Shown piece after piece: positions 8,284 to 16,429 of a stretch of DNA of 21,358 nucleotides. Position numbers and translations under genes: made by a program. Positions within the stretch are counted from its first letter, which is position 1. Every line of letters starts with the position of its first letter. The stretch spans positions 1 through 21,358 of the forward strand of contig DATABA010000035.1 in assembly GCA_036259835.1 (NCBI GenBank), written 5' to 3'. This stretch comes from JALYGK01 sp036259835 (GTDB lineage: Bacteria > Actinomycetota > UBA4738). A model generated the notes under the pieces. It saw only the letters and a list, made by a program, of their open reading frames with translations, was not told where the DNA came from and did no database searches.

Positions 8284-8291
8284 TTCCTGGA

Positions 8292-9641
8292 TTGCGGGTT
8301 CGGACGATCGCTCTTGCTTTTGCAGGTGCTGTCGCGCTGGTCGTCGGCATTCCGCTCTCCGGAGAAGTCGGTCTGGGGGATGCCAGCCGCGCGGCGTCCC
8401 TCGACCCTCCGGCGTCGATTGACCTTTTCTACACCCCGCCGGGACTTGTTCGGGCCGGGAGTACCGTCCGAGTCTCAGTGGATGCCATCTGCACCACCAC
8501 TGGAGGCAGCCAGTGTCCCGTGGATGTGACGCTCGGGACGCAGGTCGGAGCCGAACCGTGGGAGACGGTCACTCGATCGGCAGAGAGTGGAGCCGAGTTC
8601 GACGTCACGGATGCCGCCGCTCGCGCGGGCGGGAACGGCGCGGGCATGGTGCGGTTCTTTCTTCGAGCGCACACTGGAACCGAACTGGCGACGTCGGCCG
8701 GCAATCCGCGCGCACCACTGAAGTTCTGGGTCGTTCCGGAAATGCAGAAGATCCAGATCCCTGCCATCCCGTTTGGACAGGTTCGAAAGCCGACCAACGT
8801 GCTGTTCCTCCCTTGGGGCGCGGGGCGGACCAAAGCTGGACTCTCGCCCGGCAGGGAATCCCTTACCGGTGGACCCTCATCCTTCGACGTCGACGATCGG
8901 GGCCGCATTCACCTCCTCGATACAGAACAGGACCGGCTCGCCGTCTTCTCGGAGGGTGAGCTCATCCGGGAGGTTCGGTTGGCGCTGGATTCGGATGCCG
9001 ACGTATCGGTGGCGGCGGATGGCACCGCGTACGTACTCGAGGTGCGCGACGACATCGCAGAAGTTCGCGCCGTTTCTTCATCGGGCACCGTTCAACCGGC
9101 CCAGCCGCTCGGCGAGGCGCTTTCGGCTCACGTGCGGACCGTCGGGGCGAAGGCGTATGCGAATCTCCTTCCGGCGGATGCGTGGGTTCGCGTACCTGAG
9201 GCGGGCATGATTCCGACCGCCGCTATCCCATCGGACACGTTCACCGGTATTCCGATCTCCGGTGATGCGAAGCTCGTGAGGATCGCGACAGATCGAAGCA
9301 TTCGGCTCGCGACGGTGTCCGGCGACGAGGTTTCGAATGCCGTAGAGGTCCAATCCGACACGCCGCTTGGCGAGGTTGCGCTGGCGGAACCGGACGGAAA
9401 CGGAGGGTACTGGTGTGTGGTGCGAGTCTGGCGCGAAAACCCAGCTCCGGCCGATCAGTACCACGTCCTCCATATCAGCGGAGAGGAAATCGTTGAGAGT
9501 TTCGCCGTCAGCTCGGAGCAGTTCGCGGATACCCCACCACTCTCCAGGTTCCGGCTGGCCAACGGCGGCAACCTGTATCAGCTAACGACTTCCCCGAGTG
9601 GCGTCCGAATCGTTCGTTTCGAGCTTGGGGGGCGATCATGA
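8292..9641 (+). CDS. Exported beta-propeller-like protein, function unknown
   Basis: A 449-residue protein with a Sec-type signal (MRVRTIALAFAGAVALVVG). The TTG start at 8292 is chosen because the only strong ribosome binding site, AAGGAGGTG, sits 8 bases upstream and the signal peptide begins there. Residues about 40-150 look like an Ig-type beta domain (GSTVRVSVDAICTTTGGSQC, with Cys67 and Cys75 possibly bonded). From about 190 on, blocks such as SSFDVDDRGRIHLLDTEQDR resemble NHL/SMP-30-type propeller blades. It ends in an ATGA overlap with the peptidase gene. The lipoprotein two genes on has similar blades. No catalytic motif is seen; a binding or scaffold role is inference. Confidence 0.65.
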   Translation: MRVRTIALAFAGAVALVVGIPLSGEVGLGDASRAASLDPPASIDLFYTPPGLVRAGSTVRVSVDAICTTTGGSQCPVDVTLGTQVGAEPWETVTRSAESGAEFDVTDAAARAGGNGAGMVRFFLRAHTGTELATSAGNPRAPLKFWVVPEMQKIQIPAIPFGQVRKPTNVLFLPWGAGRTKAGLSPGRESLTGGPSSFDVDDRGRIHLLDTEQDRLAVFSEGELIREVRLALDSDADVSVAADGTAYVLEVRDDIAEVRAVSSSGTVQPAQPLGEALSAHVRTVGAKAYANLLPADAWVRVPEAGMIPTAAIPSDTFTGIPISGDAKLVRIATDRSIRLATVSGDEVSNAVEVQSDTPLGEVALAEPDGNGGYWCVVRVWRENPAPADQYHVLHISGEEIVESFAVSSEQFADTPPLSRFRLANGGNLYQLTTSPSGVRIVRFELGGRS

Positions 9642-10267
9642 AGCGGATTTGTGGCGTTGCCATCCTGACAATCGTTTTTATCACCCTGGCCACACCGGCC
9701 CAGGCGACGTGGGTCAGCCGGAACTGCTTTGCCGACAACCACGCCGACAGCTACTACAAGCGGTCAGAGGCGCGCTCGTATGCGTCCGTAGCCGACAACG
9801 AAGGGTACGAGTGGGGCGGCGGCTGTTGGAACAACAACAACGTCGACGACACCCCTGGGGCGCCGGACTCCTCAGGCGAAGGACCCGACTGCTCCGGTCT
9901 CGTCTTCAAGTCGTGGGAGCTCCGGAACAGCGTCGGGGCAAGTGGGTTCACGTGGTGGAACAAGCTTCAGAATATCCACGGTCCTTATTCCTCGTACGAC
10001 TATTACTCGCCGGCCTCCTCGGACCCGTTCCACCGCATCAGCAAGGCGCGCTCGGCGACCGCCATCATGGACGCCTTCGCGAGGCAAGGCCACGTCGGCA
10101 TGCTGTATTCGACGCGGAACCCGAGCTCGAACACCGACTGGATCATCGAAGCGGCGAGCGACCGAAGCGGCACCGACGTAAATGAGCGCGCGTATCGGTA
10201 CGACTCGGCGTACGTCGCGGTCAAACGTGAGGGATGGACGCCAGAGTGCTACCCGAACTGCGCATGA
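9638..10267 (+). CDS. Secreted NlpC/P60-like cysteine peptidase
   Basis: A 209-residue exported protein with signal peptide MKRICGVAILTIVFITLATPAQA and a likely cleavage after Ala23. The core resembles the NlpC/P60 papain-like fold: PDCSGLVFKSW supplies the nucleophile Cys85, and GHVGMLYS supplies His152. A third polar residue could be Glu171 in WIIEAASD. NlpC/P60 enzymes usually cut peptidoglycan peptides. This one lacks a recognisable wall-binding module and has an Asn/Asp-rich insert (CWNNNNVDDTPGAPDSSGEG) before the catalytic Cys, as in a family of actinobacterial secreted proteins I recall only loosely. ATGA overlaps on both sides tie it to two propeller-like proteins, which may present or restrain it. 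Confidence 0.7.
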   Translation: MKRICGVAILTIVFITLATPAQATWVSRNCFADNHADSYYKRSEARSYASVADNEGYEWGGGCWNNNNVDDTPGAPDSSGEGPDCSGLVFKSWELRNSVGASGFTWWNKLQNIHGPYSSYDYYSPASSDPFHRISKARSATAIMDAFARQGHVGMLYSTRNPSSNTDWIIEAASDRSGTDVNERAYRYDSAYVAVKREGWTPECYPNCA

Positions 10268-11385
10268 TTGGCTGCTCACGGCTGAGGCGTCGCCTGCTCG
10301 CAGCGGCGGCGGTGATGACCCTGATCACTCTGAGCTGTGGCACGGAGCGTGGGGACCGTGGCGCCCGTCCTGCGCAACCCGAAACTCCTGCCGCAATACC
10401 GGCGCCCCGGACGCTGACTCTTCCGAGGGTCGAGCTGCGCGCAGATCTATCGGAGGATCCGGCTCGGTGGCGTCTGGTGGCCTCGATTCCGTTCGGTCCG
10501 CGGCGTGAAGAGCTCGGGTACTTCTTCAATCGGAATCGAGGATCGCTCCCGTTGTTGCCAAGGTCCTTCGCCGTGGCGAACGACGGTTCGTTCTGGATCC
10601 TGGATCCCGTCAAGAAGCGGGTTGCTCGCTACTCCAGGACCGGTGAGTTCATTGAAGGGGTCGGGGGTTTCAGACTTGACCGGTTCTCGCCGCGTCCAAA
10701 GGACGTGGCGGTGTTGGGCGACCACGTCTACGTCGTTGAGGAGGAGTTTGCCCGAGCCACGCTGACGGCCATCGGACCGGAGAGACGGCGAAATCCGGTT
10801 GCACTCAGAGACCACTCGCACCCGGTGGCGGTGAGCCTTCTCCTTCCCTCGGTCGGCCGCTTGATCGCGCGAATCGGTGGGTATGCCGATCCGCCCGGCT
10901 CCGGGCCTGTCGGATATGGCGAACTCCCCCTGCGTGGGTCCCTTCGCCTTCTCCCCGGCGTGCCCGTCGATGACGAGACCTGGGTCGACATTCGTGCGCC
11001 GGGCGACCAGGACCTGGAGTTCACGTCGACACGTGGCGCAATGGAAGCCGTACACGCGATTCGCGTCTCGGTATTCGGCGGTACGCCGTCGAAGAGACTG
11101 CGGGCGCTGGTCGGGCCGGCCATCGAAGCGACGTTTCCAAAGGCGGTCGGAATCTACGTGCGGGTCGCACCAGCCAGAGCTGGAGATGCCGAGCGGTACG
11201 GAGGTGGAGCGTGGTACCTGCGGGTGGGCGTAGACCGAACACCGCTTGTGTGGGAGCGCGTACCGGAGCCCCGGATCAGTGACGAGGAACAGGTTCGCCA
11301 CCTCGCTGCGGGGCCTGACGGGCGTGTCTACCTCATGATCCCCGACAGGGATGGAGAGAAGATCTATGTGAGACCCGATGATTGA
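10264..11385 (+). CDS. Beta-propeller-like lipoprotein, function unknown
   Basis: A 373-residue protein whose start is taken as the ATG at 10264, overlapping the peptidase stop (ATGA). An in-frame ATG 30 bases earlier would add ten residues in front of the signal. The N-terminus MIGCSRLRRRLLAAAAVMTL ends in ITLSC, with Cys25 a likely lipid attachment site, then a Pro/Ala/Arg-rich linker to about residue 50. SFAVANDGSFWILDPVKKR followed by VARYSRTGEFIEGVGGF resembles an NHL-type blade and is similar in style to the protein two genes upstream. The remainder is beta-rich with no catalytic signature. It may anchor or regulate the neighbouring peptidase at the cell surface; that is inference. Confidence 0.6.
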   Translation: MIGCSRLRRRLLAAAAVMTLITLSCGTERGDRGARPAQPETPAAIPAPRTLTLPRVELRADLSEDPARWRLVASIPFGPRREELGYFFNRNRGSLPLLPRSFAVANDGSFWILDPVKKRVARYSRTGEFIEGVGGFRLDRFSPRPKDVAVLGDHVYVVEEEFARATLTAIGPERRRNPVALRDHSHPVAVSLLLPSVGRLIARIGGYADPPGSGPVGYGELPLRGSLRLLPGVPVDDETWVDIRAPGDQDLEFTSTRGAMEAVHAIRVSVFGGTPSKRLRALVGPAIEATFPKAVGIYVRVAPARAGDAERYGGGAWYLRVGVDRTPLVWERVPEPRISDEEQVRHLAAGPDGRVYLMIPDRDGEKIYVRPDD

Positions 11386-11404
11386 TCGTCAGGGCTGGGC
11401 GGCC

Positions 11405-11413
11405 TGTTACCGT
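11405..11413 (+). promoter_or_regulatory. Candidate extended -10 element before the DUF218 gene
   Basis: TGTTACCGT fits TGnTAnnnT and ends 8 bases before the GTG start, which has only a weak ribosome binding site. The same string with one change, TGTTACCCT, lies 10 bases before dgt, followed in both cases by GG. A matching pair of short-leader promoters is plausible; no -35 is clear. Confidence 0.35.
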
Positions 11414-11421
11414 GGAGAATC

Positions 11422-12024
11422 GTGCGGATCCGCCGGGGCCCCCTGCTCATCCTGGCCCTCGCCGTTCTGGTCCCCCTTGGATTGATCCTGGCCAGCGCGG
11501 TCGCCGTGTGGCAGGCGGCGCACAACGACGAGGCGCGTCGGATCGACCGCGTCGACGTGATCGCCGTGCTGGGCGCGGCGATGTATGGACGCGAGCCGTC
11601 ACCGACATTCCAGGGGCGGCTCGAACACGCGGCGCTGTTGTACCGCCGGGGCTTTGCGCCCCGCTTGCTAGTTCTGGGCGGAAAGCAGCCGGGCGATGAG
11701 GCCACCGAGGCGGACACGGGCCGGTCATGGCTGATCTCAAACGGTCTGCCCGAATCCGCCGTGTCGGCCGAACCGGAGGGAAATACGACCTTCGAGAGCC
11801 TTCGAGCGGCAGCAGACTTCATGCGCGACGAGGATCTGCAAACCGTGATGCTGGTGTCCGATCCCTGGCACAACTTGCGGGTGAGACGAATGGCCAGAGA
11901 TCTCGGCCTGGATGCGTACGTGTCGGCGACATGGCAGTCGGCTGCCAGAAGCCAGTGGAAGCGACTGGGCGGCTATGCGCGAGAGACCTTCGCCTACCTC
12001 TACTACCGGGTCATCGGCCGCTAA
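11422..12024 (+). CDS. DUF218 (YdcF/SanA/ElyC-like) membrane-anchored protein
   Basis: A 200-residue protein with one N-terminal membrane helix (about residues 7-29), then a DUF218 domain outside the membrane. Family landmarks are DVIAVLGAAMYGREPSPTFQGRLEHAA, LLVLGGKQPGDEATEA, EGNTTFESLRAA and VMLVSDPWHNLRVRRMA. DUF218 members are linked to envelope integrity and polyprenyl-carrier homeostasis in enterobacteria, but the chemistry is not established. The GTG at 11422 is chosen because the signal-anchor begins there and the -10-like element lies just upstream. It is not overlapped with its neighbours and is probably transcribed separately from the propeller/peptidase set. Confidence 0.8.
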   Translation: MRIRRGPLLILALAVLVPLGLILASAVAVWQAAHNDEARRIDRVDVIAVLGAAMYGREPSPTFQGRLEHAALLYRRGFAPRLLVLGGKQPGDEATEADTGRSWLISNGLPESAVSAEPEGNTTFESLRAAADFMRDEDLQTVMLVSDPWHNLRVRRMARDLGLDAYVSATWQSAARSQWKRLGGYARETFAYLYYRVIGR

Positions 12025-12044
12025 CGCGACGCGTTATAAGGCGG

Positions 12045-12053
12045 TGTTACCCT
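12045..12053 (+). promoter_or_regulatory. Candidate extended -10 element before dgt
   Basis: TGTTACCCT ends 10 bases before the GTG start of dgt and is nearly identical to the element before the DUF218 gene. The predicted leader would be only a few bases, consistent with the poor ribosome binding site. No -35 was identified. Confidence 0.35.
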
Positions 12054-12063
12054 GGGGCGTCGG

Positions 12064-13077
12064 GTGAAAGCGGCAAGTACGACCGCGCGTGAGCGGACCG
12101 AGGAGATCGAGCGCCAGGTCCTCTCCGAGCGGGCGGTCCTCTCTTCCGAATCCAAGGGCCGCGACCGGGCCGAAGAACACGACCCCCTCCGTACGGCATT
12201 TCAACGCGACCGCGATCGCATCACCCACGCCAAAGCCTTTCGTCGGCTCAAGCACAAGACGCAGGTGTTCATCTCGCCCGAGGGCGACCATTACCGAGTG
12301 CGCCTGACGCACACCCTCGAGGTCTCGCAGATTGCACGAACCGCTGCGCGCGCTCTTCGCCTGAACGAAGATCTCACTGAGGCGATCGCCCTGGGGCACG
12401 ACCTGGGCCACACGCCGTTCGGACACCTCGGTGAAGAGGCCCTGACGCCGTTCCTCGGCCGGCCATTTCGGCACAACGAACAGAGCCTTCGTATCGTCGA
12501 CTACCTGGAAAGCGAGGGCCGCGGCCTCAATCTCACCTGGGAAGTGCGAGATGGAATCGTGAACCACACGTGGTCCATGCCTGAACCCGCCACGCTCGAA
12601 GGGCAGGTCGCGCGGTTCGCGGACCGGATCGCCTACGTCAACCACGATGTGGACGATGCGATTCGCGCGGGAATCCTCCATCCGCAGGAGTTACCGCCGA
12701 CGGTCCTCCAGGTACTCGGGGTGACGCACACAGACCGAATAAGGACGCTCGTCCAGGACCTGGTTGCCGAAAGCGACCGAGCGGAGGAGATTCGGCTCTC
12801 GCCGGCCATTCTGGCCGCCCTCAACGAGCTGCGGGATTTTCTTTTCGACACGGTCTACCTGCGGGATGACGCCAGAACCGAGCAGGAGAAGGCGATACAA
12901 GTGGTCAGCTCACTGTTCGAGTACTACCTTCAGCACCCAGAGGCGGTCCCCGGCGAATACGCCGCGGCTCCAGGCGACCTACCGACCAGGGTTGCGGACT
13001 ACATTGCCGGGATGACCGACCGGTTCGCGCTGCGAACATACGAACGCCTCTTTCTTCCCCGGGGCTGGATGCTTTAG
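12064..13077 (+). CDS. dgt: Deoxyguanosinetriphosphate triphosphohydrolase-like protein
   Basis: This is an HD-superfamily enzyme that removes tripolyphosphate from dNTPs, trimming the nucleotide pool. The 337-residue length matches the shorter dGTPase-like (type 2) group. Metal ligands are visible as His83 in RLTHTLEVSQIA, His112-Asp113 in LGHDLGHTPFGH, and Asp187 in FADRIAYVNHDVDD. The N-terminal block DPLRTAFQRDRDRI and HAKAFRRLKHKTQVF is also typical. The GTG start at 12064 precedes a charged N-terminal stretch of about 40 residues; a later start cannot be excluded. dnaG starts 15 bases downstream, so the two are almost surely one transcript, the same pairing as in Mycobacterium. Confidence 0.92.
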   Translation: MKAASTTARERTEEIERQVLSERAVLSSESKGRDRAEEHDPLRTAFQRDRDRITHAKAFRRLKHKTQVFISPEGDHYRVRLTHTLEVSQIARTAARALRLNEDLTEAIALGHDLGHTPFGHLGEEALTPFLGRPFRHNEQSLRIVDYLESEGRGLNLTWEVRDGIVNHTWSMPEPATLEGQVARFADRIAYVNHDVDDAIRAGILHPQELPPTVLQVLGVTHTDRIRTLVQDLVAESDRAEEIRLSPAILAALNELRDFLFDTVYLRDDARTEQEKAIQVVSSLFEYYLQHPEAVPGEYAAAPGDLPTRVADYIAGMTDRFALRTYERLFLPRGWML

Positions 13078-13092
13078 GGAGGAAGACAGCGG

Positions 13093-14940
13093 ATGGCGGG
13101 ACGCATCCGGCAAGAAGATCTCGAAGCCGTCCGGGAACGAAGCGACATCGTCCAGGTCGTCTCCGGTCATCTTCAACTGAAAAAGGCGGGGCGGGATTCG
13201 CTGGTCGGGCTGTGTCCCTTCCACCCAGAAAAGACACCGTCCTTCTCGGTCAGTCCTTCCAAGCAGGTCTACTACTGCTTCGGCTGCGGCGAAGGGGGAA
13301 ACGTCTTCCGCTTCCTCGAGAAGGTGGAGGGGTTGTCCTTTGTCGAGACTGTGGAGCGTCTGGCTCAAAACGTGGGGGTCACCCTGCGCTACGAAGGTGA
13401 ATCGGGCGCCGCAGCGAAGAGAACCGCCGGCCGGCGTCAGGCCACCCATCGGGCCATCGCTGAAGCACTTCGGCTCTATCAGCGCATGTTGCTGGAGGGC
13501 CGGGAAGCCACAGAGGCGCGCACCTACATCCAGACGCGAGGCATCAGCAAGGAGAGCGTCGAGCGGTTCGGCATCGGCTACGCCCCCGGTTATTCGGATT
13601 TCATCCTGAAGCGGATGTCCAGAACCTATTCGCCGGAGCTCTTGTTGGAGGCCGGGCTGGTCCTCAAGGATGACGCCGGCAGCTTTCGTGACCGGTTCAG
13701 GTCGCGGGTGATGTTCCCGATCCACGACCTGACGGGAAACGCCGTCGGATTCGGCGGGCGGCTGCTGGCGCGGCCGGGCGCGATGACGAACGCTCCGAAG
13801 TACGTGAACTCGCCCGAAACGCCCGTCTACAGAAAGGGCGAGCTCCTGTACAACCTCCACCGCGCGAAGTCCGACATCACCCGAATGGGAAGAGCCTTTC
13901 TGGTGGAGGGCTATACGGACGTGATCGCGCTCGATCAGGCCGGCGTCGCCGGAGCCGTCGCGACATGTGGCACTGCCCTGGGCGAGGAGCACATTCGCGT
14001 CCTTTCGCGGTTCACCGAAACGGCGGTGCTGGCGTTCGACTCAGACGAAGCGGGAGCGCGGGCCGCCGAGCGCGCCTTCCAGTTCCACCAGCGCTACGCC
14101 GTCAACCTTTCGGTTCTGGTGCTTCCCGAGGGGCAGGATCCGGCGGACTATGTCCTCGCGTCAGGAGGCGATGCCTTCTTGGAGCTCGCTGATCGGGCCA
14201 AGCCGCTCGTGGAGTACATGATCGACCGGGTCGTGGCCGGTCGAACCCTCGCCGACATCGAAGAACGGGCCCGCGCCGCTCGCGCCGGGCTCGCCATGGT
14301 CGCCACGCTGGACGACGCGGTGAGAAGAGACGAGTACGCACGCCTGGTGGCCCACAAAGTGGGCGAACCGGAGCGGTCGATCATGCTCCAGCTGGAGCAG
14401 ATGCTCGAGACGACCCCGGGAGCGATGACGGCGAGGCGGCATGATGTTGCGCGGGCCGCCCCGGACGAGGACGTGGAACGCGAGATCCTCAAGCTCCTCA
14501 TTCAGTCCCCGGCCCTGTGTGCGGAGTGGATCCCGAAGTTGGACGCCTCGCGCTTCGCCAAGGCCACGCACAGGAAGGCGTTCGAGCTCATCGTCGACTC
14601 CCTCCAGCCGAGCGGACTGCCGGCGCCGCCTTCCGAGCTTGTGTCGAAAGCGCACGACCATGGTGGCGACCAGGTCGCTCGCCTTATCGCTGCCGTCAGC
14701 GTCGAGCCGTTGAAGTCGGCGGGGGAGCCGAACGGTGCCTACGTGGAGCGGCTGTTCCTGAGACTGGAAGAGTTCTCGCTGAAGCGCCGCGCCGACCTCA
14801 TTCGGAAGCAGCTCGAACGGGTCAATCCGTTGAAGATGCCCGCTGACCATGAGTCACTCTTCGAAGAGCTCGTCGCGTTGGAGAGTGCTCGTCGAAAGAT
14901 CCGTGCGGCGTCCGAAGGCGTAGGAATAGCGGGGTCATGA
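13093..14940 (+). CDS. dnaG: DNA primase
   Basis: DnaG makes the RNA primers for replication together with the DnaB helicase. The 615-residue protein is complete. The N-terminal zinc-binding domain has CPFHPEKTPSF and YYCFGCGEGGNVF, with ligands Cys41, His44, Cys62 and Cys65. The polymerase core includes RFRSRVMFPIHDLTGNAVGFGGR and NSPETPVYRKGELLYN. The TOPRIM metal site is VEGYTDV (Glu272) and FDSDEAG (Asp316, Asp318). The C-terminal third (after about 430) is the helicase-interaction domain. GGGAGGA just upstream, overlapping the end of dgt, is a good ribosome binding site for the ATG at 13093. rpoD follows after 139 bases, giving a dnaG-rpoD macromolecular-synthesis arrangement. Confidence 0.97.
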   Translation: MAGRIRQEDLEAVRERSDIVQVVSGHLQLKKAGRDSLVGLCPFHPEKTPSFSVSPSKQVYYCFGCGEGGNVFRFLEKVEGLSFVETVERLAQNVGVTLRYEGESGAAAKRTAGRRQATHRAIAEALRLYQRMLLEGREATEARTYIQTRGISKESVERFGIGYAPGYSDFILKRMSRTYSPELLLEAGLVLKDDAGSFRDRFRSRVMFPIHDLTGNAVGFGGRLLARPGAMTNAPKYVNSPETPVYRKGELLYNLHRAKSDITRMGRAFLVEGYTDVIALDQAGVAGAVATCGTALGEEHIRVLSRFTETAVLAFDSDEAGARAAERAFQFHQRYAVNLSVLVLPEGQDPADYVLASGGDAFLELADRAKPLVEYMIDRVVAGRTLADIEERARAARAGLAMVATLDDAVRRDEYARLVAHKVGEPERSIMLQLEQMLETTPGAMTARRHDVARAAPDEDVEREILKLLIQSPALCAEWIPKLDASRFAKATHRKAFELIVDSLQPSGLPAPPSELVSKAHDHGGDQVARLIAAVSVEPLKSAGEPNGAYVERLFLRLEEFSLKRRADLIRKQLERVNPLKMPADHESLFEELVALESARRKIRAASEGVGIAGS

Positions 14941-15079
14941 CGTCGTGGAAGTGTGGGCACGCCGAAGATCTTGTGGGACACTTTTTTAATCCGTTTCGGA
15001 CTCACATGGTGATAGCGCGCAGAGAGTTGGTTCCGAACCAGGACTGCCGCTTCAATACCAGTCAATCCGACCAGACGTC
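14941..15079 (+). other. Intergenic region dnaG-rpoD
   Basis: 139 bases with no gene. It contains the only T-run nearby (acttttttaat, about 14980-14990) but no stem in front of it, so I do not call a terminator. I see no convincing -35/-10 pair. The rpoD start lacks a Shine-Dalgarno sequence. A separate promoter for rpoD probably lies here, but I cannot place it. Confidence 0.3.
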
Positions 15080-16429
15080 ATGACTGAAGACCCGCTCGTA
15101 GGAACCCCCACCGAAGCAGTCCAGACCGTCAGTATCGAAGACGCCAAGGAGCTAATCGCGGCTCGTGGTCGCGAGAAGGGCTTCGTCACGTCGGACGACC
15201 TTCTCGAGGGGTTGCCGGTCGAGGACCTCACGCCCGAACAGGTCGAGGAGTTCCTCACTCAGGTCGAGGACCACCTTCGTCAAGAGGGGATCGAGGTTAT
15301 CGAGGTCCCCGGCGAGGAAATCGCGGAAGGAGACGGCGAGGTCACGCGTCTTCCGCGTGAGGAGGAGCTGCTCAAGGCGCCGACCAATGACCCGGTCAGG
15401 ATGTACCTCAAGGAGATCGGGAAGGTTCCTCTTCTCACCGCGGCCCAAGAAGTCGATCTCGCCATGCGCATCGAAGGTGGCGAGTTCTCTACGGAACTGC
15501 TCAACTCGATCGACGGCCAGGGCAAGGTCGACCAAAAGATGTTCCGCCGGGTGGTCGACTCCGTCGTCCGCATTCGGGAGCATCAGCTCGACCCCGAAAA
15601 GCGCCTTCGACACGAGGGCATCGGTCGCGAGACCGTGTCGCGCGCCTATCGGCCCAAGAGCCGCAACGAAACCCTCGACTTCCTGAAGCGTGTCGAGCGC
15701 GACGGTCAACTGGCGAAGAAGAAGCTCATCGAAGCCAACCTTCGGTTGGTGGTGTCGATCGCGAAGCGGTACGTGGGGCGCGGCATGCTGTTCCTCGATC
15801 TCATCCAGGAGGGGAACCTCGGTCTCATCCGCGCCGTGGAGAAGTTCGACTACTCCAAGGGATACAAGTTCTCGACCTATGCCACGTGGTGGATTCGGCA
15901 GGCGATCACACGCGCCATTGCCGACCAGGCCAGGACGATCCGCATCCCCGTCCACATGGTGGAGACCATCAACAAGCTGGTGCGGATCCAGCGTCAGCTT
16001 CTTCAGGACCTGGGAAGGGAGCCGCTTCCCGAAGAGATCGGCAAACAGATGGGCGTTCCTGCCGAGAAGGTGCGCGAGATCCTCAAGGTCTCGCAGGAGC
16101 CGGTCTCACTCGAGACGCCCATCGGTGAAGAGGAGGACTCTCACCTCGGCGATTTCATCGAAGATGCCGAGGCCGTCGTTCCGATCGACGCGGCGAGCTT
16201 CATTCTTCTCCAGGAACAGCTTGAATCCGTGCTGCACACGCTGTCGGAGCGGGAAAAGAAGGTCATCCAACTCCGGTTCGGCTTGTTGGACGGCCACCCC
16301 CGAACGCTCGAGGAAGTGGGCCGGGAGTTCGGCGTCACGCGGGAGCGAATCAGGCAGATCGAATCGAAGACGCTATCGAAGCTCCGCCACCCGTCGAGGT
16401 CGCAGAAGCTCAGGGACTACCTGGAGTAG
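15080..16429 (+). CDS. rpoD: Primary sigma factor (sigma-70 family, RpoD/SigA)
   Basis: This is the housekeeping sigma factor that directs RNA polymerase to -10/-35 promoters. The 449 residues contain region 1.2 (NDPVRMYLKEIGKVPLLTAA, about 103-122), a roughly 78-residue spacer (135-212), and region 2 (ANLRLVVSIAKRYVGRGMLF, FDYSKGYKFSTYATWWIRQA, 219-284) for -10 recognition and melting. Region 3 follows (IRIPVHMVETINKL onward). Region 4 (LSEREKKVIQLRFGL to VTRERIRQIESKTLSKLRHP) carries the -35 helix-turn-helix. The acidic N-terminus (1-100) stands in for region 1.1. The ATG at 15080 is the first plausible start after dnaG. Its 3' end overlaps the convergent YtxH-like gene by 20 bases. Confidence 0.96.
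   Translation: MTEDPLVGTPTEAVQTVSIEDAKELIAARGREKGFVTSDDLLEGLPVEDLTPEQVEEFLTQVEDHLRQEGIEVIEVPGEEIAEGDGEVTRLPREEELLKAPTNDPVRMYLKEIGKVPLLTAAQEVDLAMRIEGGEFSTELLNSIDGQGKVDQKMFRRVVDSVVRIREHQLDPEKRLRHEGIGRETVSRAYRPKSRNETLDFLKRVERDGQLAKKKLIEANLRLVVSIAKRYVGRGMLFLDLIQEGNLGLIRAVEKFDYSKGYKFSTYATWWIRQAITRAIADQARTIRIPVHMVETINKLVRIQRQLLQDLGREPLPEEIGKQMGVPAEKVREILKVSQEPVSLETPIGEEEDSHLGDFIEDAEAVVPIDAASFILLQEQLESVLHTLSEREKKVIQLRFGLLDGHPRTLEEVGREFGVTRERIRQIESKTLSKLRHPSRSQKLRDYLE

Noticed and set aside
8111..8291. c-di-AMP (ydaO-type) riboswitch ahead of the NlpC/P60-containing gene set
   Set aside because: Such switches often precede wall peptidases in actinobacteria, but I could not find the conserved core; only the SD/anti-SD pairing is supported.
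14980..14990. T-run after dnaG as an intrinsic terminator
   Set aside because: There is no stable stem immediately before the T-run.
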